A stretch of 11,160 nucleotides of DNA, taken from the NCBI GenBank assembly GCA_934699065.1, contig CAKUWD010000088.1, forward strand, positions 1 to 11,160. The letters run 5' to 3'. Below, piece by piece: positions 1 through 7,183 of this stretch. The DNA is from an uncultured Treponema sp. (GTDB lineage: Bacteria; Spirochaetota; Spirochaetia; Treponematales; Treponemataceae). A program made the translations under genes and the position numbers. Numbering within the stretch: the first letter of the stretch is position 1; each line of letters opens with the position of its first letter. The notes beneath the pieces were generated by a model. The model saw nothing but the letters and a program-made list of their open reading frames with translations, did not search any database and was not told the origin of the DNA.

Positions 1-1213
1 CAATATTCTGAAAGAACTCGTTCACGTTAAGTCCGCTGCTTATTTCACCATTTGAATAACGGCTTAAAATACCTTCCCGGCCACCAGTAAGATGTTCCGA
101 TGTAATTCCATGTTTTATCGAAATATCAGCTTCCATAAGGGCTGAAAAATGATCACAGATACGCACAAGCCTTCCATCTATAGGATCAAACTCAGTTGAA
201 TTATATTTTGTATTAAGTTCTTCCCAGGAAACGTGTTTAATCTTGCCACTTTTATCAAGAATCCTATCTGAAAATTCATCACTTGTATAGTAAATTACTT
301 CCTTTTCAAAAAAAGGCTCCATTAAGGGAACAAGCTCTTTATTAACAATCTCATCTTCAATCTTTTTTACAATATTCGGAAGATCATCTGTAGCAGTTTT
401 TACCGGGGAAATAATATCTCGGGTAACAGATTCCGGAAGATCATGAAAAAGTGCACTGAAATAATTGTTTATCACACGGCGGTCACACATATCAGGATTG
501 TATTCACGACCTAAAAGCAAAGTCATAATTGCAACAAAGAAACAGTGACCAAGAACGGATGTAGCCGGAACTCGTGGAGTTTGATTCCATCTTGTCTGAA
601 AACGAAGCTGTTCAATTTTCAAAATAAAATCAAAAGTTTTTTGATGTGTCATAAGCTTCTGAAGCCCTTCCAATTCAAGGTAAGGCTGTATTTCCAGTTC
701 GAGTTCGTTTCGTATATTCTTAAGGCGTTCTTTTTCATTTACAACTGCAAGCATTTCAAGCTCGCGAATTGTAGAATATTTGTGGGCAGCACGATAAATA
801 TTTACAGTTGTTCTAAGCTCAGTGGGAATTGGAATATTTCCGGATTGCTGACCAACATAAATTGTGAATTCAGAAAAAAGTTTCTCATCTGAAATCATGG
901 CTTTATAACCGTTCAGAACCCATTCATTAAGACGCATGTATTCATCTGGAAACTCACGGCGAAGCATCTGTTGAACAGGAGCTTTGATATCGCACAGAGA
1001 AATCTTTCTTAAAAGATCAAAAAGAGAAGCATATATAAGCCACTTCCAGTCAACATACTTTTTACGGTGCTCTTCATATTTTCCGATTATATATGTAAGC
1101 ACCATCTTTTCTGCAGCCTTGTCCATTTCTACAAGGTCAAAGGGGCGTATTAAATCATTCCATCTTTGAATGGAAAAACCTTCAAAGATTCTAAATGCCA
1201 GTTGTTTATTCAT
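1..1213 (-). CDS. HD-domain phosphohydrolase (YfbR-like), C-terminus cut by window edge
   Basis: This frame is open from an ATG at 1213 to the left edge, giving 404 codons with no stop. Residues about 215-365 look like an HD phosphohydrolase of the YfbR / 5'-deoxynucleotidase type. A likely first metal histidine lies in SVLGHCFFVA (H223), the HD pair in ALFHDLPESVTRD (H257, D258, with E261), ISPVK follows, and a likely last metal aspartate lies in RLVRICDHF (D354). The known relatives remove phosphate from deoxynucleoside monophosphates, but substrate cannot be read here. Residues 1-200 are charged and helix-rich, with no domain I recognise, so the protein is much longer than the roughly 200-residue E. 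coli YfbR. The start is the first ATG after an in-frame TGA. Its ribosome site is weak (GAG about 9 bases upstream). It is the last gene of the array, 90 bases after the unknown protein. HD fold is confident; the precise activity is not. Confidence 0.8.
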   Translation of the reverse strand, partial: MNKQLAFRIFEGFSIQRWNDLIRPFDLVEMDKAAEKMVLTYIIGKYEEHRKKYVDWKWLIYASLFDLLRKISLCDIKAPVQQMLRREFPDEYMRLNEWVLNGYKAMISDEKLFSEFTIYVGQQSGNIPIPTELRTTVNIYRAAHKYSTIRELEMLAVVNEKERLKNIRNELELEIQPYLELEGLQKLMTHQKTFDFILKIEQLRFQTRWNQTPRVPATSVLGHCFFVAIMTLLLGREYNPDMCDRRVINNYFSALFHDLPESVTRDIISPVKTATDDLPNIVKKIEDEIVNKELVPLMEPFFEKEVIYYTSDEFSDRILDKSGKIKHVSWEELNTKYNSTEFDPIDGRLVRICDHFSALMEADISIKHGITSEHLTGGREGILSRYSNGEISSGLNVNEFFQNI

Positions 1214-1232
1214 ATTATATTTCTCATGATTT

Positions 1233-1277
1233 ACGACTGGTCAAGACCCGCTTCGCTTAAAGCCTTGAGGCAGTCGT
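1233..1277 (-). repeat. Long imperfect inverted repeat (stem-loop) between two genes
   Basis: Read on the minus strand, ACGACTG pairs with CAGTCGT at the outer ends (7 pairs). After a small CC/C internal loop, TCAAG pairs with CTTGA (5 pairs), and inside that GCTT can pair with AAGC around a 6-base loop. The element is more GC-rich than the surrounding spacer. No T-run follows on either strand, so it does not look like an intrinsic terminator. It could be an RNA processing or stabilising hairpin, a protein-binding site, or one copy of a dispersed palindromic repeat. No second copy is seen in this window. A weaker 5-bp palindrome (TTGAA/TTCAA) lies next to it at 1286-1301. These two structures are all I see in the 1214-1303 spacer. 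Confidence 0.55.
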
Positions 1278-1303
1278 TATTAGGTTTGAATATTATTTCA
1301 ACG

Positions 1304-2107
1304 CTAATTGCTTAATCCGGCCTTGTGGTCAGCATCCATCTTATCTTTCCAGACCACAGCCTTTTTCTTTACTTCTTCTGCCTGATTTGAATCTCCGATA
1401 GCAATGTAAAGCTTACGAAGAGCAAGAAGATATTTTATAGCATTACGCATATCATCAATACGGCGTGTTGAAAGCTCGTATTTATCGCGGTATGCAGTTG
1501 CCGAGTCATTCAGCTGCTTTTGAATCATTCTGATATAAAGTACTGTTGTTTCATAATCAGCACTATTTGGATCAAAATAATCTTTGTAAGCAGCTTTCAT
1601 ATCAATCAGATTCTTTGAGACTGTGGCAAAGCGACCTTCCAGTTCAACGAAAGACCACTTCCATTTACTGTTATCTCCAAAGGCATCTTTAAGCATTGTA
1701 ATTGCAAGCCCAAGTTTTCGGATAATAGTATATCTTCGGATAATCGGAACATTCTGAATAGTTTCCTGGAGCGGACTTAGATCTGCATAAGGCACATCAA
1801 TTGTATCAGAAACTATTTCTTCAAGATAAATAATGGCTTTATAGAGAATTTTTCGTGCATCATTCAAAGCATCATTATTTTTCACTTCCATAAGGCGAAG
1901 AGAAAGACTATTCTGAGCCATATACAAAGAAGCTGTATAAATCATATCTTCGCACAAAATCAGTTTCTTATTTTCATAGTCAATATCACCTTTATGCATA
2001 CCGTTAAGCATAGTCTTTTCTTTTTCAAGAGTGGCGGTGATTTTTCCTTTGTAGGGCTGAATTGCCTCATTAAAATGGAGCCTTGTTTCTTCCGAAATCT
2101 TTGACAT
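1304..2107 (-). CDS. Conserved-looking helical protein of unknown function
   Basis: This 267-residue soluble protein belongs to no family I recognise. It has no signal peptide or membrane segment. Its composition is rich in K, E, D, A, L, I and Y, consistent with a mostly alpha-helical fold. A tryptophan-rich patch KWKWSFVELEGRF lies at about residues 148-160, and the C-terminal third (about 185-260) reads like helical hairpins, loosely similar to TPR-type packing. The ATG shares one base with the recN stop (TGATG), and a strong GGAGG lies in the recN tail, so translational coupling to recN is likely. A role linked to RecN or DNA repair is only a guess from position. It ends with TAG, 90 bases before the HD-domain gene. 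Confidence 0.85.
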   Translation of the reverse strand: MSKISEETRLHFNEAIQPYKGKITATLEKEKTMLNGMHKGDIDYENKKLILCEDMIYTASLYMAQNSLSLRLMEVKNNDALNDARKILYKAIIYLEEIVSDTIDVPYADLSPLQETIQNVPIIRRYTIIRKLGLAITMLKDAFGDNSKWKWSFVELEGRFATVSKNLIDMKAAYKDYFDPNSADYETTVLYIRMIQKQLNDSATAYRDKYELSTRRIDDMRNAIKYLLALRKLYIAIGDSNQAEEVKKKAVVWKDKMDADHKAGLSN

Positions 2108-3849
2108 CAGTTACCTCCGCTGAATTTCTGGAGAAGAGAACGAGCATGTTCCAGAGACTGCGCTGTGTCTGAATCACCGGAAAGCATACGTGCAATTTCA
2201 GCCACGCGTGCTTCGCCTTCCACAGGATAAACATTTGATGAAGTAATTTCTCCGGAGACACTTTTCTCTATCTTAATCTGATTATCGGCATAAACTGCGA
2301 TGCTCGCTAGATGTGTAATGCAGAAAATCTGCCGGTTTTTAGCAAGATTCTTAATATGAGCACCTACTGCAACGGCAACTTCACCGCCAATTCCAGTATC
2401 AATTTCGTCAAAAATAAGGGTTTCTACTCCGTCTGTACGGGCAAAAATGGTTTTAAGTGCAAGCATAACACGTGAAAGTTCTCCACCAGAAGCAATCTTT
2501 GCAAGAGGAAGCGGAGGATTTCCCGGATTTGCACTTATCATAAATTCAATATCATCTTTTCCATAAGGCCCGCAAAGCTGTTCAACCTCTGTTCCAGCTT
2601 TCTGATTAATCTGAGCGGCAAAGGTTGTACCTTTCATTCCAAGTTTTGCAAGAATAGAGTCTACTTCAGAATTGAGAGTCTGAGCTGTCGCTTTTCGAGC
2701 CTGTGAAAGCTTTTCTGCCTGAGTAAGAACTTCTTTTTCCAGAGCCTTAATTTCGGCAGTAAGAATTTCCTTACGATTATTACCTTCACCATTTTCTTCG
2801 ATATAGCGCTGAGCCTCTTCAAAATATGAAAATACTTCAGAAAGCGGTGCGTTTACAGAAGATGCATATTTTTTCTTAAGATTATAAATGAGTGATAATC
2901 TGTCTTCTACAGTCTGAAGGCGGTTTGGATCATAAACAAGCCTTCCTTTGTATGATGAAAATTCATCGGCAATATCAGAAAGCTCATAAAAAGCAGATTC
3001 AACTCGTTCATCAAGCTTTGAAAGAGATTTATCGAGCTCTGTAACATGAGAACTGTCACGTCTGATTCTTTTAAGAAGTCCTATTACACCGTTATCGTCA
3101 CTTGATAACATCTGATCTATAGAATCTATATCAGAATAAATTTTCTCATACGATGCAAGTCTTGCCTGCTCCTCTTCAAGTTCTGTATCTTCATTCTGCT
3201 TAAGTTTAGCTTCAGAAATTTCTTTTACAGCAAAGCTCATCATATCAAGCTTTCGCATTCGCTCGCCATCAGAAAGATTATACTGAGCAAGAAGCTTTCG
3301 TTTTTGAACAAGTTCTGCGTATTTTTTTGTAAAAGCATCTACATCTGTAGTAATTCCTGCCCTGGCATCAAGATATTTTCTGTGTTCGCTTACCTTCATC
3401 AAAGACTGATGTTCATGCTGACCATGAATATCAACTAGAAAGGAAGAAAACTGTGCAAGATCTGCACGTGTAACTGGTGTATCATCTATCCAGGCAGCTG
3501 TTTTGCCAGTATCTCGGATAATTCTACGAAGAAGCACACGGCTATTTTCCGGCTCAATGCCATGAATATTCAGCCACTCCAGTGCATTACGAGGCTCATC
3601 ATCTTCCGGAATTTCACTTCTAACAGGAAGCTGCATATTCAGTAAAAAGGTTCCGCTTACACTAGCCTCTTTTTTGCCAGCTCTTATCTGTGAAACTTCC
3701 GCTTTTCCTCCAAGCAAAAAAGAAAGAGCTCCTATAAGAATAGACTTACCCGCGCCGGTTTCTCCCGAAAGTACAGTAAAGCCTTTTGTAAATTCAAGAT
3801 AATCCGAATCTATTAAAGCAAAATCTTTAATGGTTAAATCTTCAAGCAT
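2107..3849 (-). CDS. recN: DNA repair protein RecN (SMC-like ATPase)
   Basis: RecN is a cytoplasmic SMC-family ATPase that acts early in double-strand-break repair and, in some bacteria, in natural transformation. The protein has 580 residues, close to the usual 550-575. Walker A is SGETGAGKS (28-36). A Q-loop-like DIHGQHEHQSL lies at 140-150. The ABC signature is ASGGELSR (453-460), Walker B is TLIFDEIDTGIGG (477-489), and the switch histidine is in ITHLA (511-515). Residues about 155-400 are charged helical sequence consistent with the coiled-coil arms. The ATG at 3849 lies inside the end of nadK (8-base overlap), preceded by a run of Gs (GGGGGTACCTC) that can act as ribosome site. A nadK-recN pair is a common bacterial arrangement. 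All catalytic motifs look intact. No regulatory box is seen just upstream, where the sequence is coding. Confidence 0.97.
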   Translation of the reverse strand: MLEDLTIKDFALIDSDYLEFTKGFTVLSGETGAGKSILIGALSFLLGGKAEVSQIRAGKKEASVSGTFLLNMQLPVRSEIPEDDEPRNALEWLNIHGIEPENSRVLLRRIIRDTGKTAAWIDDTPVTRADLAQFSSFLVDIHGQHEHQSLMKVSEHRKYLDARAGITTDVDAFTKKYAELVQKRKLLAQYNLSDGERMRKLDMMSFAVKEISEAKLKQNEDTELEEEQARLASYEKIYSDIDSIDQMLSSDDNGVIGLLKRIRRDSSHVTELDKSLSKLDERVESAFYELSDIADEFSSYKGRLVYDPNRLQTVEDRLSLIYNLKKKYASSVNAPLSEVFSYFEEAQRYIEENGEGNNRKEILTAEIKALEKEVLTQAEKLSQARKATAQTLNSEVDSILAKLGMKGTTFAAQINQKAGTEVEQLCGPYGKDDIEFMISANPGNPPLPLAKIASGGELSRVMLALKTIFARTDGVETLIFDEIDTGIGGEVAVAVGAHIKNLAKNRQIFCITHLASIAVYADNQIKIEKSVSGEITSSNVYPVEGEARVAEIARMLSGDSDTAQSLEHARSLLQKFSGGN

Positions 3850-4684
3850 GAGGTACCCCCGACCAGTTTAATTTTGATCTGAGCGCGTTATAAAACTTTT
3901 CTTCTGAGCCTGCCACAAGCTTTGCTTTCTTTTTATTAAGTACAACAGATATAATGTCACCGCATTGAATTCCAAACGGTTCCTGTCCATCAACTGTAAG
4001 GCAGATTCCTTTTATTCGACTTTTTTCTACAGTGATTTCAAGATTACTGTCTGGACTTAAAACTATAGGACGGCTTGAAAGGGAAAAAGAATTTAATGGA
4101 GTAAGGACAAAGGCTTCAACTTCAGGTGAAACTATTGGCCCCCCAGCTGCGGCGGAATATGCGGTTGAGCCGGTTGGTGTTGCGAGGATAAGTCCATCAG
4201 CTTTGAGACGGCACAAAGGAAGCGAATTCCGCTTTACAGAAAGCATTATTGTAGATACACCACGTTCTGCAGAAATAACAGCATCATTAAGGCTTAGTGA
4301 ACTATAAACTCTTTTTCCATTACGTCTAACTTCAACTTTAAGCATGGAACGCTTTTCAAAAACAGCCTTTCCATCCATAAAAAGTTTCAGTTCTTTCTGC
4401 CAGTCTTCCGGCTGAACAGAAGCAATAAAACCAAACTCACCAAGATTTACAGGAAAAACAGGAAGTCCATATTTTGAAGCATTCCGTGCCGCATACAAAA
4501 CAGTTCCATCTCCACCAAGCGAAATAACAAAATCATAGCCCTTAAAATCAGTATTATCAACAAAACCGTCAAAGCTAAGAAAATCATAAGCAACATCTTT
4601 CTTTTTAAGATAAGCTGCAATTTCCTTTGCCAGAGTCATAGATTCATCTTTGCTAACATTTATAATTATAAGTGCTTTTTTCAT
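3842..4684 (-). CDS. nadK: NAD kinase
   Basis: NAD kinase phosphorylates NAD to NADP in the cytoplasm. The 280-residue protein shows the family motifs in order: SLGGDGTVLYAAR (55-67) with the catalytic aspartate at 59; SLNDAVIS (131-138), the NE/ND motif; ADGLILATPTGSTAYSAAAGG (162-182), the glycine-rich core; LTPLNSFSLSSRPIV (194-208); and VDGQ (231-234). The length fits short bacterial NadK proteins. The ATG at 4684 is preceded by AAAGGATAAA, a reasonable ribosome site. It begins 19 bases after the DegT-like gene stops, and its last 8 bases overlap the recN start. The motifs look complete and activity is expected. ND in place of NE is a conservative change. Confidence 0.96.
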   Translation of the reverse strand: MKKALIIINVSKDESMTLAKEIAAYLKKKDVAYDFLSFDGFVDNTDFKGYDFVISLGGDGTVLYAARNASKYGLPVFPVNLGEFGFIASVQPEDWQKELKLFMDGKAVFEKRSMLKVEVRRNGKRVYSSLSLNDAVISAERGVSTIMLSVKRNSLPLCRLKADGLILATPTGSTAYSAAAGGPIVSPEVEAFVLTPLNSFSLSSRPIVLSPDSNLEITVEKSRIKGICLTVDGQEPFGIQCGDIISVVLNKKKAKLVAGSEEKFYNALRSKLNWSGVPHA

Positions 4685-4703
4685 TTTATCCTTTAATGGC
4701 TAA

Positions 4704-5759
4704 TTATGGCAGAGAACTCAAAACCTTAACAATTTTGGCACTCTCTGCATGAGTCAGACGCGGATAAAGCGGAATATGTACGCAGCGAAGATAAAGTGAT
4801 TTTGCATGAATGCATTTTTCCGATAGCTCATCCTTAAGTGCAATTACAGAATTATCGTAAGCCAGCTGAACTTCAATATCCTTTCTGGAAGCGTATTGCT
4901 TTACGTCCTTAAAGGAACTTGCAAGAATCAATGGGAAACAACTCATTGTTGAACCATCTTCCATCTCCCGAGCATACATTTTATGTCGTCCAATTAAGCA
5001 TGCCTGATGGAACATTGCAAAAATTTCTTTACGTGTCTTTTCGTTACGAGGATATTCTTTTACCTGCACCCAGGCAAGGGCGCAGTTGATATCAGGCAAA
5101 AGATCAGTTAATGGAGCTTCATCAGAATACTTTTTAAGAACAATCCACTCACGGCGGCCAGGAGCCATAAGAACAGCTCCACCACCAGCAGTAAGAACAT
5201 CACGTTCTTCAAGTCCCATGATAGTATAAATACCAAAAGAACCCGCAAGCTTTCTCTGATCTGTAGGAACTCCTTCCGGAGTAAGAACAGGAACAGAAGC
5301 ACCAGCACTCTGTGAAATATCTTCAATTACAGGAATACCAAGAGCCATGATTCCTTCAAAATCAGGAAGAATACCTTCTGTTTCATGAAGAATCAAAAGC
5401 TTTCCGCCTTCCTGCATACCTTTTGAAACAATTTCGGCTGTTACAAGTCCTGTAGCTTCTTCTACATCAAGAACAAGAGGCTCATACCCCAGACTTTCTA
5501 CCGTCTGATACTGCCATGCCGGGGCCAGGGCAGAAATCATAATTTTTCCGCCTTTTTCTAAATCCAAAGCCTGCAGCGCATATTTTAAAGCAATTGCAGG
5601 GCTGCGAAGAGCTACTGCACCGTCACACTTAGTAAATTCCTTTACCGTCTGGATTAATCTTGCGTTCAACTCGCCGGGACCAATTTTTTCGTCAACCATG
5701 CAGGTCAAAACCGCATCCATTTCTTTTCTACGAATAGTTGTACTGTATGTCTGTATCAT
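4704..5759 (-). CDS. DegT/DnrJ/EryC1/StrS-fold protein, probable pseudoenzyme
   Basis: The 351-residue sequence follows the PLP-dependent sugar aminotransferase (DegT) fold. The N-terminus IQTYSTTIRRKEMDAVL resembles the usual first segment and supports the ATG at 5759. IPVIEDISQSAGA (142-154) matches the conserved EDxAQ block, GGGAV (192-196) matches the GEGGAV block, and VHIPLYPRLTHAE (327-339) matches the usual C-terminal block. However, the segment SFGIYTIMGLEERDVLTAGGG (174-194), which normally carries the lysine that binds PLP, has no lysine; none lies between 170 and 209. The phosphate-binding SGT is replaced by RSP (52-54). I infer loss of transaminase activity, leaving perhaps a structural, ligand-binding or altered catalytic role. 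It starts 5 bases after cheW without a clear ribosome site, suggesting coupling, and no sugar-biosynthesis genes are nearby. Family assignment is fairly sure; function is unknown. Confidence 0.8.
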   Translation of the reverse strand: MIQTYSTTIRRKEMDAVLTCMVDEKIGPGELNARLIQTVKEFTKCDGAVALRSPAIALKYALQALDLEKGGKIMISALAPAWQYQTVESLGYEPLVLDVEEATGLVTAEIVSKGMQEGGKLLILHETEGILPDFEGIMALGIPVIEDISQSAGASVPVLTPEGVPTDQRKLAGSFGIYTIMGLEERDVLTAGGGAVLMAPGRREWIVLKKYSDEAPLTDLLPDINCALAWVQVKEYPRNEKTRKEIFAMFHQACLIGRHKMYAREMEDGSTMSCFPLILASSFKDVKQYASRKDIEVQLAYDNSVIALKDELSEKCIHAKSLYLRCVHIPLYPRLTHAESAKIVKVLSSLP

Positions 5760-5764
5760 TTATT

Positions 5765-6238
5765 TTACTGAATATCGATAATTTTCTGCAATTCTTTTGC
5801 ATTGAAGAGTTTGCGAGTATTTAACATAATAAGATAACCTGTTTCTTCACGCACAACACCTTCGATATACTCTGTTCCGATACCGCTAAGCATCTGAGGC
5901 GGATCTTTTACATCTTCACCTTTTACGGTAACAACGCGCTCTACTTTATCAATAATAATACCGATTTTACTTCCATCGATATTAAGGATGATAAATCCGC
6001 CTTCCATTTCAATATCTTCAGATTTATTTGTCGACTGAATCTTGAAGCGCTTATGCAAATCTATAATAGGAATTATTTCACCACGAAGATTTATAATACC
6101 CTCTACATAGTACGGAGCATTAGGGATAACACGTACATTCTGAAGTCTTACAATCTCTTTAACATCCATGATGTTGACACCATATAATTCTTCCCCCAGA
6201 TGAAACGTTACCATTTGATATGTAATATCGTTAGCCAT
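5765..6238 (-). CDS. cheW: Chemotaxis coupling protein CheW
   Basis: CheW is the SH3-like adaptor that links methyl-accepting receptors to the CheA kinase in membrane-associated arrays. This 157-residue protein is a single CheW domain: YQMVTFHLGEELYGVNIMDVKEI (7-29) gives the first strands, VEGIINLRGEIIPIIDL (45-61) contains the signature NLRG...P..DL block, and IGIIIDKVERVV (92-103) together with IEGVVREETGYLIML (124-138) complete the fold. It has no extra receiver or kinase domain. The ATG at 6238 has a good ribosome site (GGAGGG, 7 bases upstream). Other chemotaxis genes are absent from the window, so this is an isolated cheW at the head of a nadK-recN unit. A candidate promoter lies just upstream at 6274-6302. 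Confidence 0.95.
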   Translation of the reverse strand: MANDITYQMVTFHLGEELYGVNIMDVKEIVRLQNVRVIPNAPYYVEGIINLRGEIIPIIDLHKRFKIQSTNKSEDIEMEGGFIILNIDGSKIGIIIDKVERVVTVKGEDVKDPPQMLSGIGTEYIEGVVREETGYLIMLNTRKLFNAKELQKIIDIQ

Positions 6239-6314
6239 AGATACCCTCCAAGATATATAAAACTATCCTTATAATAATACCCCGAAACCTCAAAATTTGC
6301 AATGCAAACTTCAT
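6231..6314 (-). CDS. Possible 27-residue leader ORF ahead of cheW
   Basis: In the comF-cheW spacer, a perfect AAGGAGG (6318-6324) precedes an ATG at 6314 by only 3 bases. The frame runs 27 codons to a TAA at 6231-6233, overlapping the cheW start by 8 bases. The product would be basic and hydrophobic, beginning MKFALQILRF and rich in isoleucine afterwards, possibly a short amphipathic or membrane-associated peptide. The exact ribosome site and the overlap with cheW are what suggest a leader or coupled ORF. Against it are the short ribosome-site spacing, the small size, and a promoter-like sequence inside it. It could simply be chance. Confidence 0.3.
   Translation of the reverse strand: MKFALQILRFRGIIIRIVLYILEGIYG
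6274..6302 (-). promoter_or_regulatory. Candidate sigma-70-type promoter for cheW
   Basis: On the minus strand, TTGCAA (6297-6302, 4 of 6 to consensus) is followed after exactly 17 bases by TATTAT (6274-6279, 5 of 6). The predicted start of transcription would lie near 6267, leaving a leader of about 30 bases that contains the GGAGGG ribosome site of cheW. The -35 box lies within a 13-base perfect palindrome, TTTGCA-A-TGCAAA on the plus strand (6296-6308), which could be a binding site for a dimeric regulator. This would let cheW and the genes after it be expressed separately from comF. The call rests on pattern match only. Confidence 0.4.
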
Positions 6315-6332
6315 TTACCTCCTTAAAAATAA

Positions 6333-7121
6333 CTAATCTACGGTAAATAGAGTAACCGCACTTACCTTTTTTATTCCGGCAGCCTTTAATATTTCTGCAC
6401 AACTTTCTATTGTGGCACCAGTAGTACATACATCATCGATAAGACATACAGAATCAGGCATTTTTCCAGAAAAAGACTTTAAGGATTTCTCAAGAATCTT
6501 TTGAGCACAAAGCGTATATGCAGTTTTTATTGATTCCAGACGCTGGAGTCGTGTAAGTTTTTTCTGCTGCACAGTAGTTTTGCGTTCCAGAATCCTGAGA
6601 ACCTTAAAGCCATAACGTTTTGCGAGAAATAAACAAAGTTCATCAATCTGATCCCAGCCATTTTTCCGGATTTTACCTTTTCTTGGAGGGACAGGCACGA
6701 TTACACTTTCTCCCATTCTTCGAATCACATCACACAAAAGTTTTGCAAAAAGCGGAGATAAAATCCTTTCCCCCTGCATTTTCCACCGGAACATAAGTTC
6801 GCGATTCCACAATCTGTACGGGAATAGCGGTATAACTCTGTCGGTATTAAAAAGAACCGGATTCTCACGACATTTCATACACTTTCCTTTTGTAGACAAG
6901 AGTTCTTTTCCACAACATTCACACCTGTTTTTGTCCATAATATTTTTTACAGAAAAATGCTTACGTAAACATGATCCACAAACCGGACGTAAAAACACGA
7001 TTGAACCACATACTGCACACTCACTGCCGCCACTTATAAAGACATACATAAGTCTGAACATAGAGATAAGAAACTGTTCTGCTTCGAAAAATAATTTCCT
7101 CACACCTATATAATGGTTCAA
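6333..7121 (-). CDS. comF: ComF-like phosphoribosyltransferase-fold protein
   Basis: ComF proteins are cytoplasmic PRTase-fold proteins needed for DNA uptake in naturally competent bacteria; homologues also occur in species not known to be competent. The N-terminal part has cysteine pairs typical of the family: CAVC (35-38) and CGSC (48-51), then CECC (67-70) and CMKC (81-84), probably binding zinc. The middle carries VIVPVPPRKGKIRKNGWDQ (140-158), and the PRPP-binding loop is VCLIDDVCTTGAT (225-237), which is intact. The longest frame starts with TTG at 7121 (262 residues) and lacks a ribosome site. ATG codons at residues 21 or 25 would leave 10-14 residues before the first cysteine, more like typical ComF proteins, but they also lack a clear site, so the start is unsettled. 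It lies 62 bases after mutS and 94 before cheW. Confidence 0.88.
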   Translation of the reverse strand: MNHYIGVRKLFFEAEQFLISMFRLMYVFISGGSECAVCGSIVFLRPVCGSCLRKHFSVKNIMDKNRCECCGKELLSTKGKCMKCRENPVLFNTDRVIPLFPYRLWNRELMFRWKMQGERILSPLFAKLLCDVIRRMGESVIVPVPPRKGKIRKNGWDQIDELCLFLAKRYGFKVLRILERKTTVQQKKLTRLQRLESIKTAYTLCAQKILEKSLKSFSGKMPDSVCLIDDVCTTGATIESCAEILKAAGIKKVSAVTLFTVD

Positions 7122-7183
7122 AAGTGAAGAAAAGAGGAAATGATTTCAGAAAAAATAAAAAAAATATTGATTATTGACCAGAA

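Noticed and set aside
545..1169. Plus-strand open frames of 115 and 61 codons
   Set aside because: They are antisense to the HD-domain protein, whose frame is open over the whole stretch and carries the family motifs.
1214..1244. TTGACC-N19-TATAAT promoter-like pair before the HD gene
   Set aside because: The TATAAT touches the ATG, so transcription would start inside the coding sequence, and the 19-base spacer is long. It would be valid only if the true start is further in, such as the methionine at residue 30.
1231..1309. Shifted frame after the unknown protein ending ALSEAGLDQS, as a sign of a frameshifted C-terminus
   Set aside because: The frame is open for only about 26 codons and closed just upstream, and the stretch is better explained by the inverted repeat.
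4280..4300. NAD kinase ND instead of the NE motif as a functional defect
   Set aside because: Asp for Glu is a conservative change, and all other catalytic motifs are intact.
4032..4307. 91-codon open frame on the plus strand inside NAD kinase
   Set aside because: It is antisense to the conserved core motifs of nadK, has no ribosome site and encodes no recognisable protein; it is a by-product of the nadK codons.
7144..7166. T-rich run (minus strand) after mutS as an intrinsic terminator
   Set aside because: The preceding bases hold a CAATAAT direct repeat but no stable GC-containing hairpin, so the terminator structure is missing.
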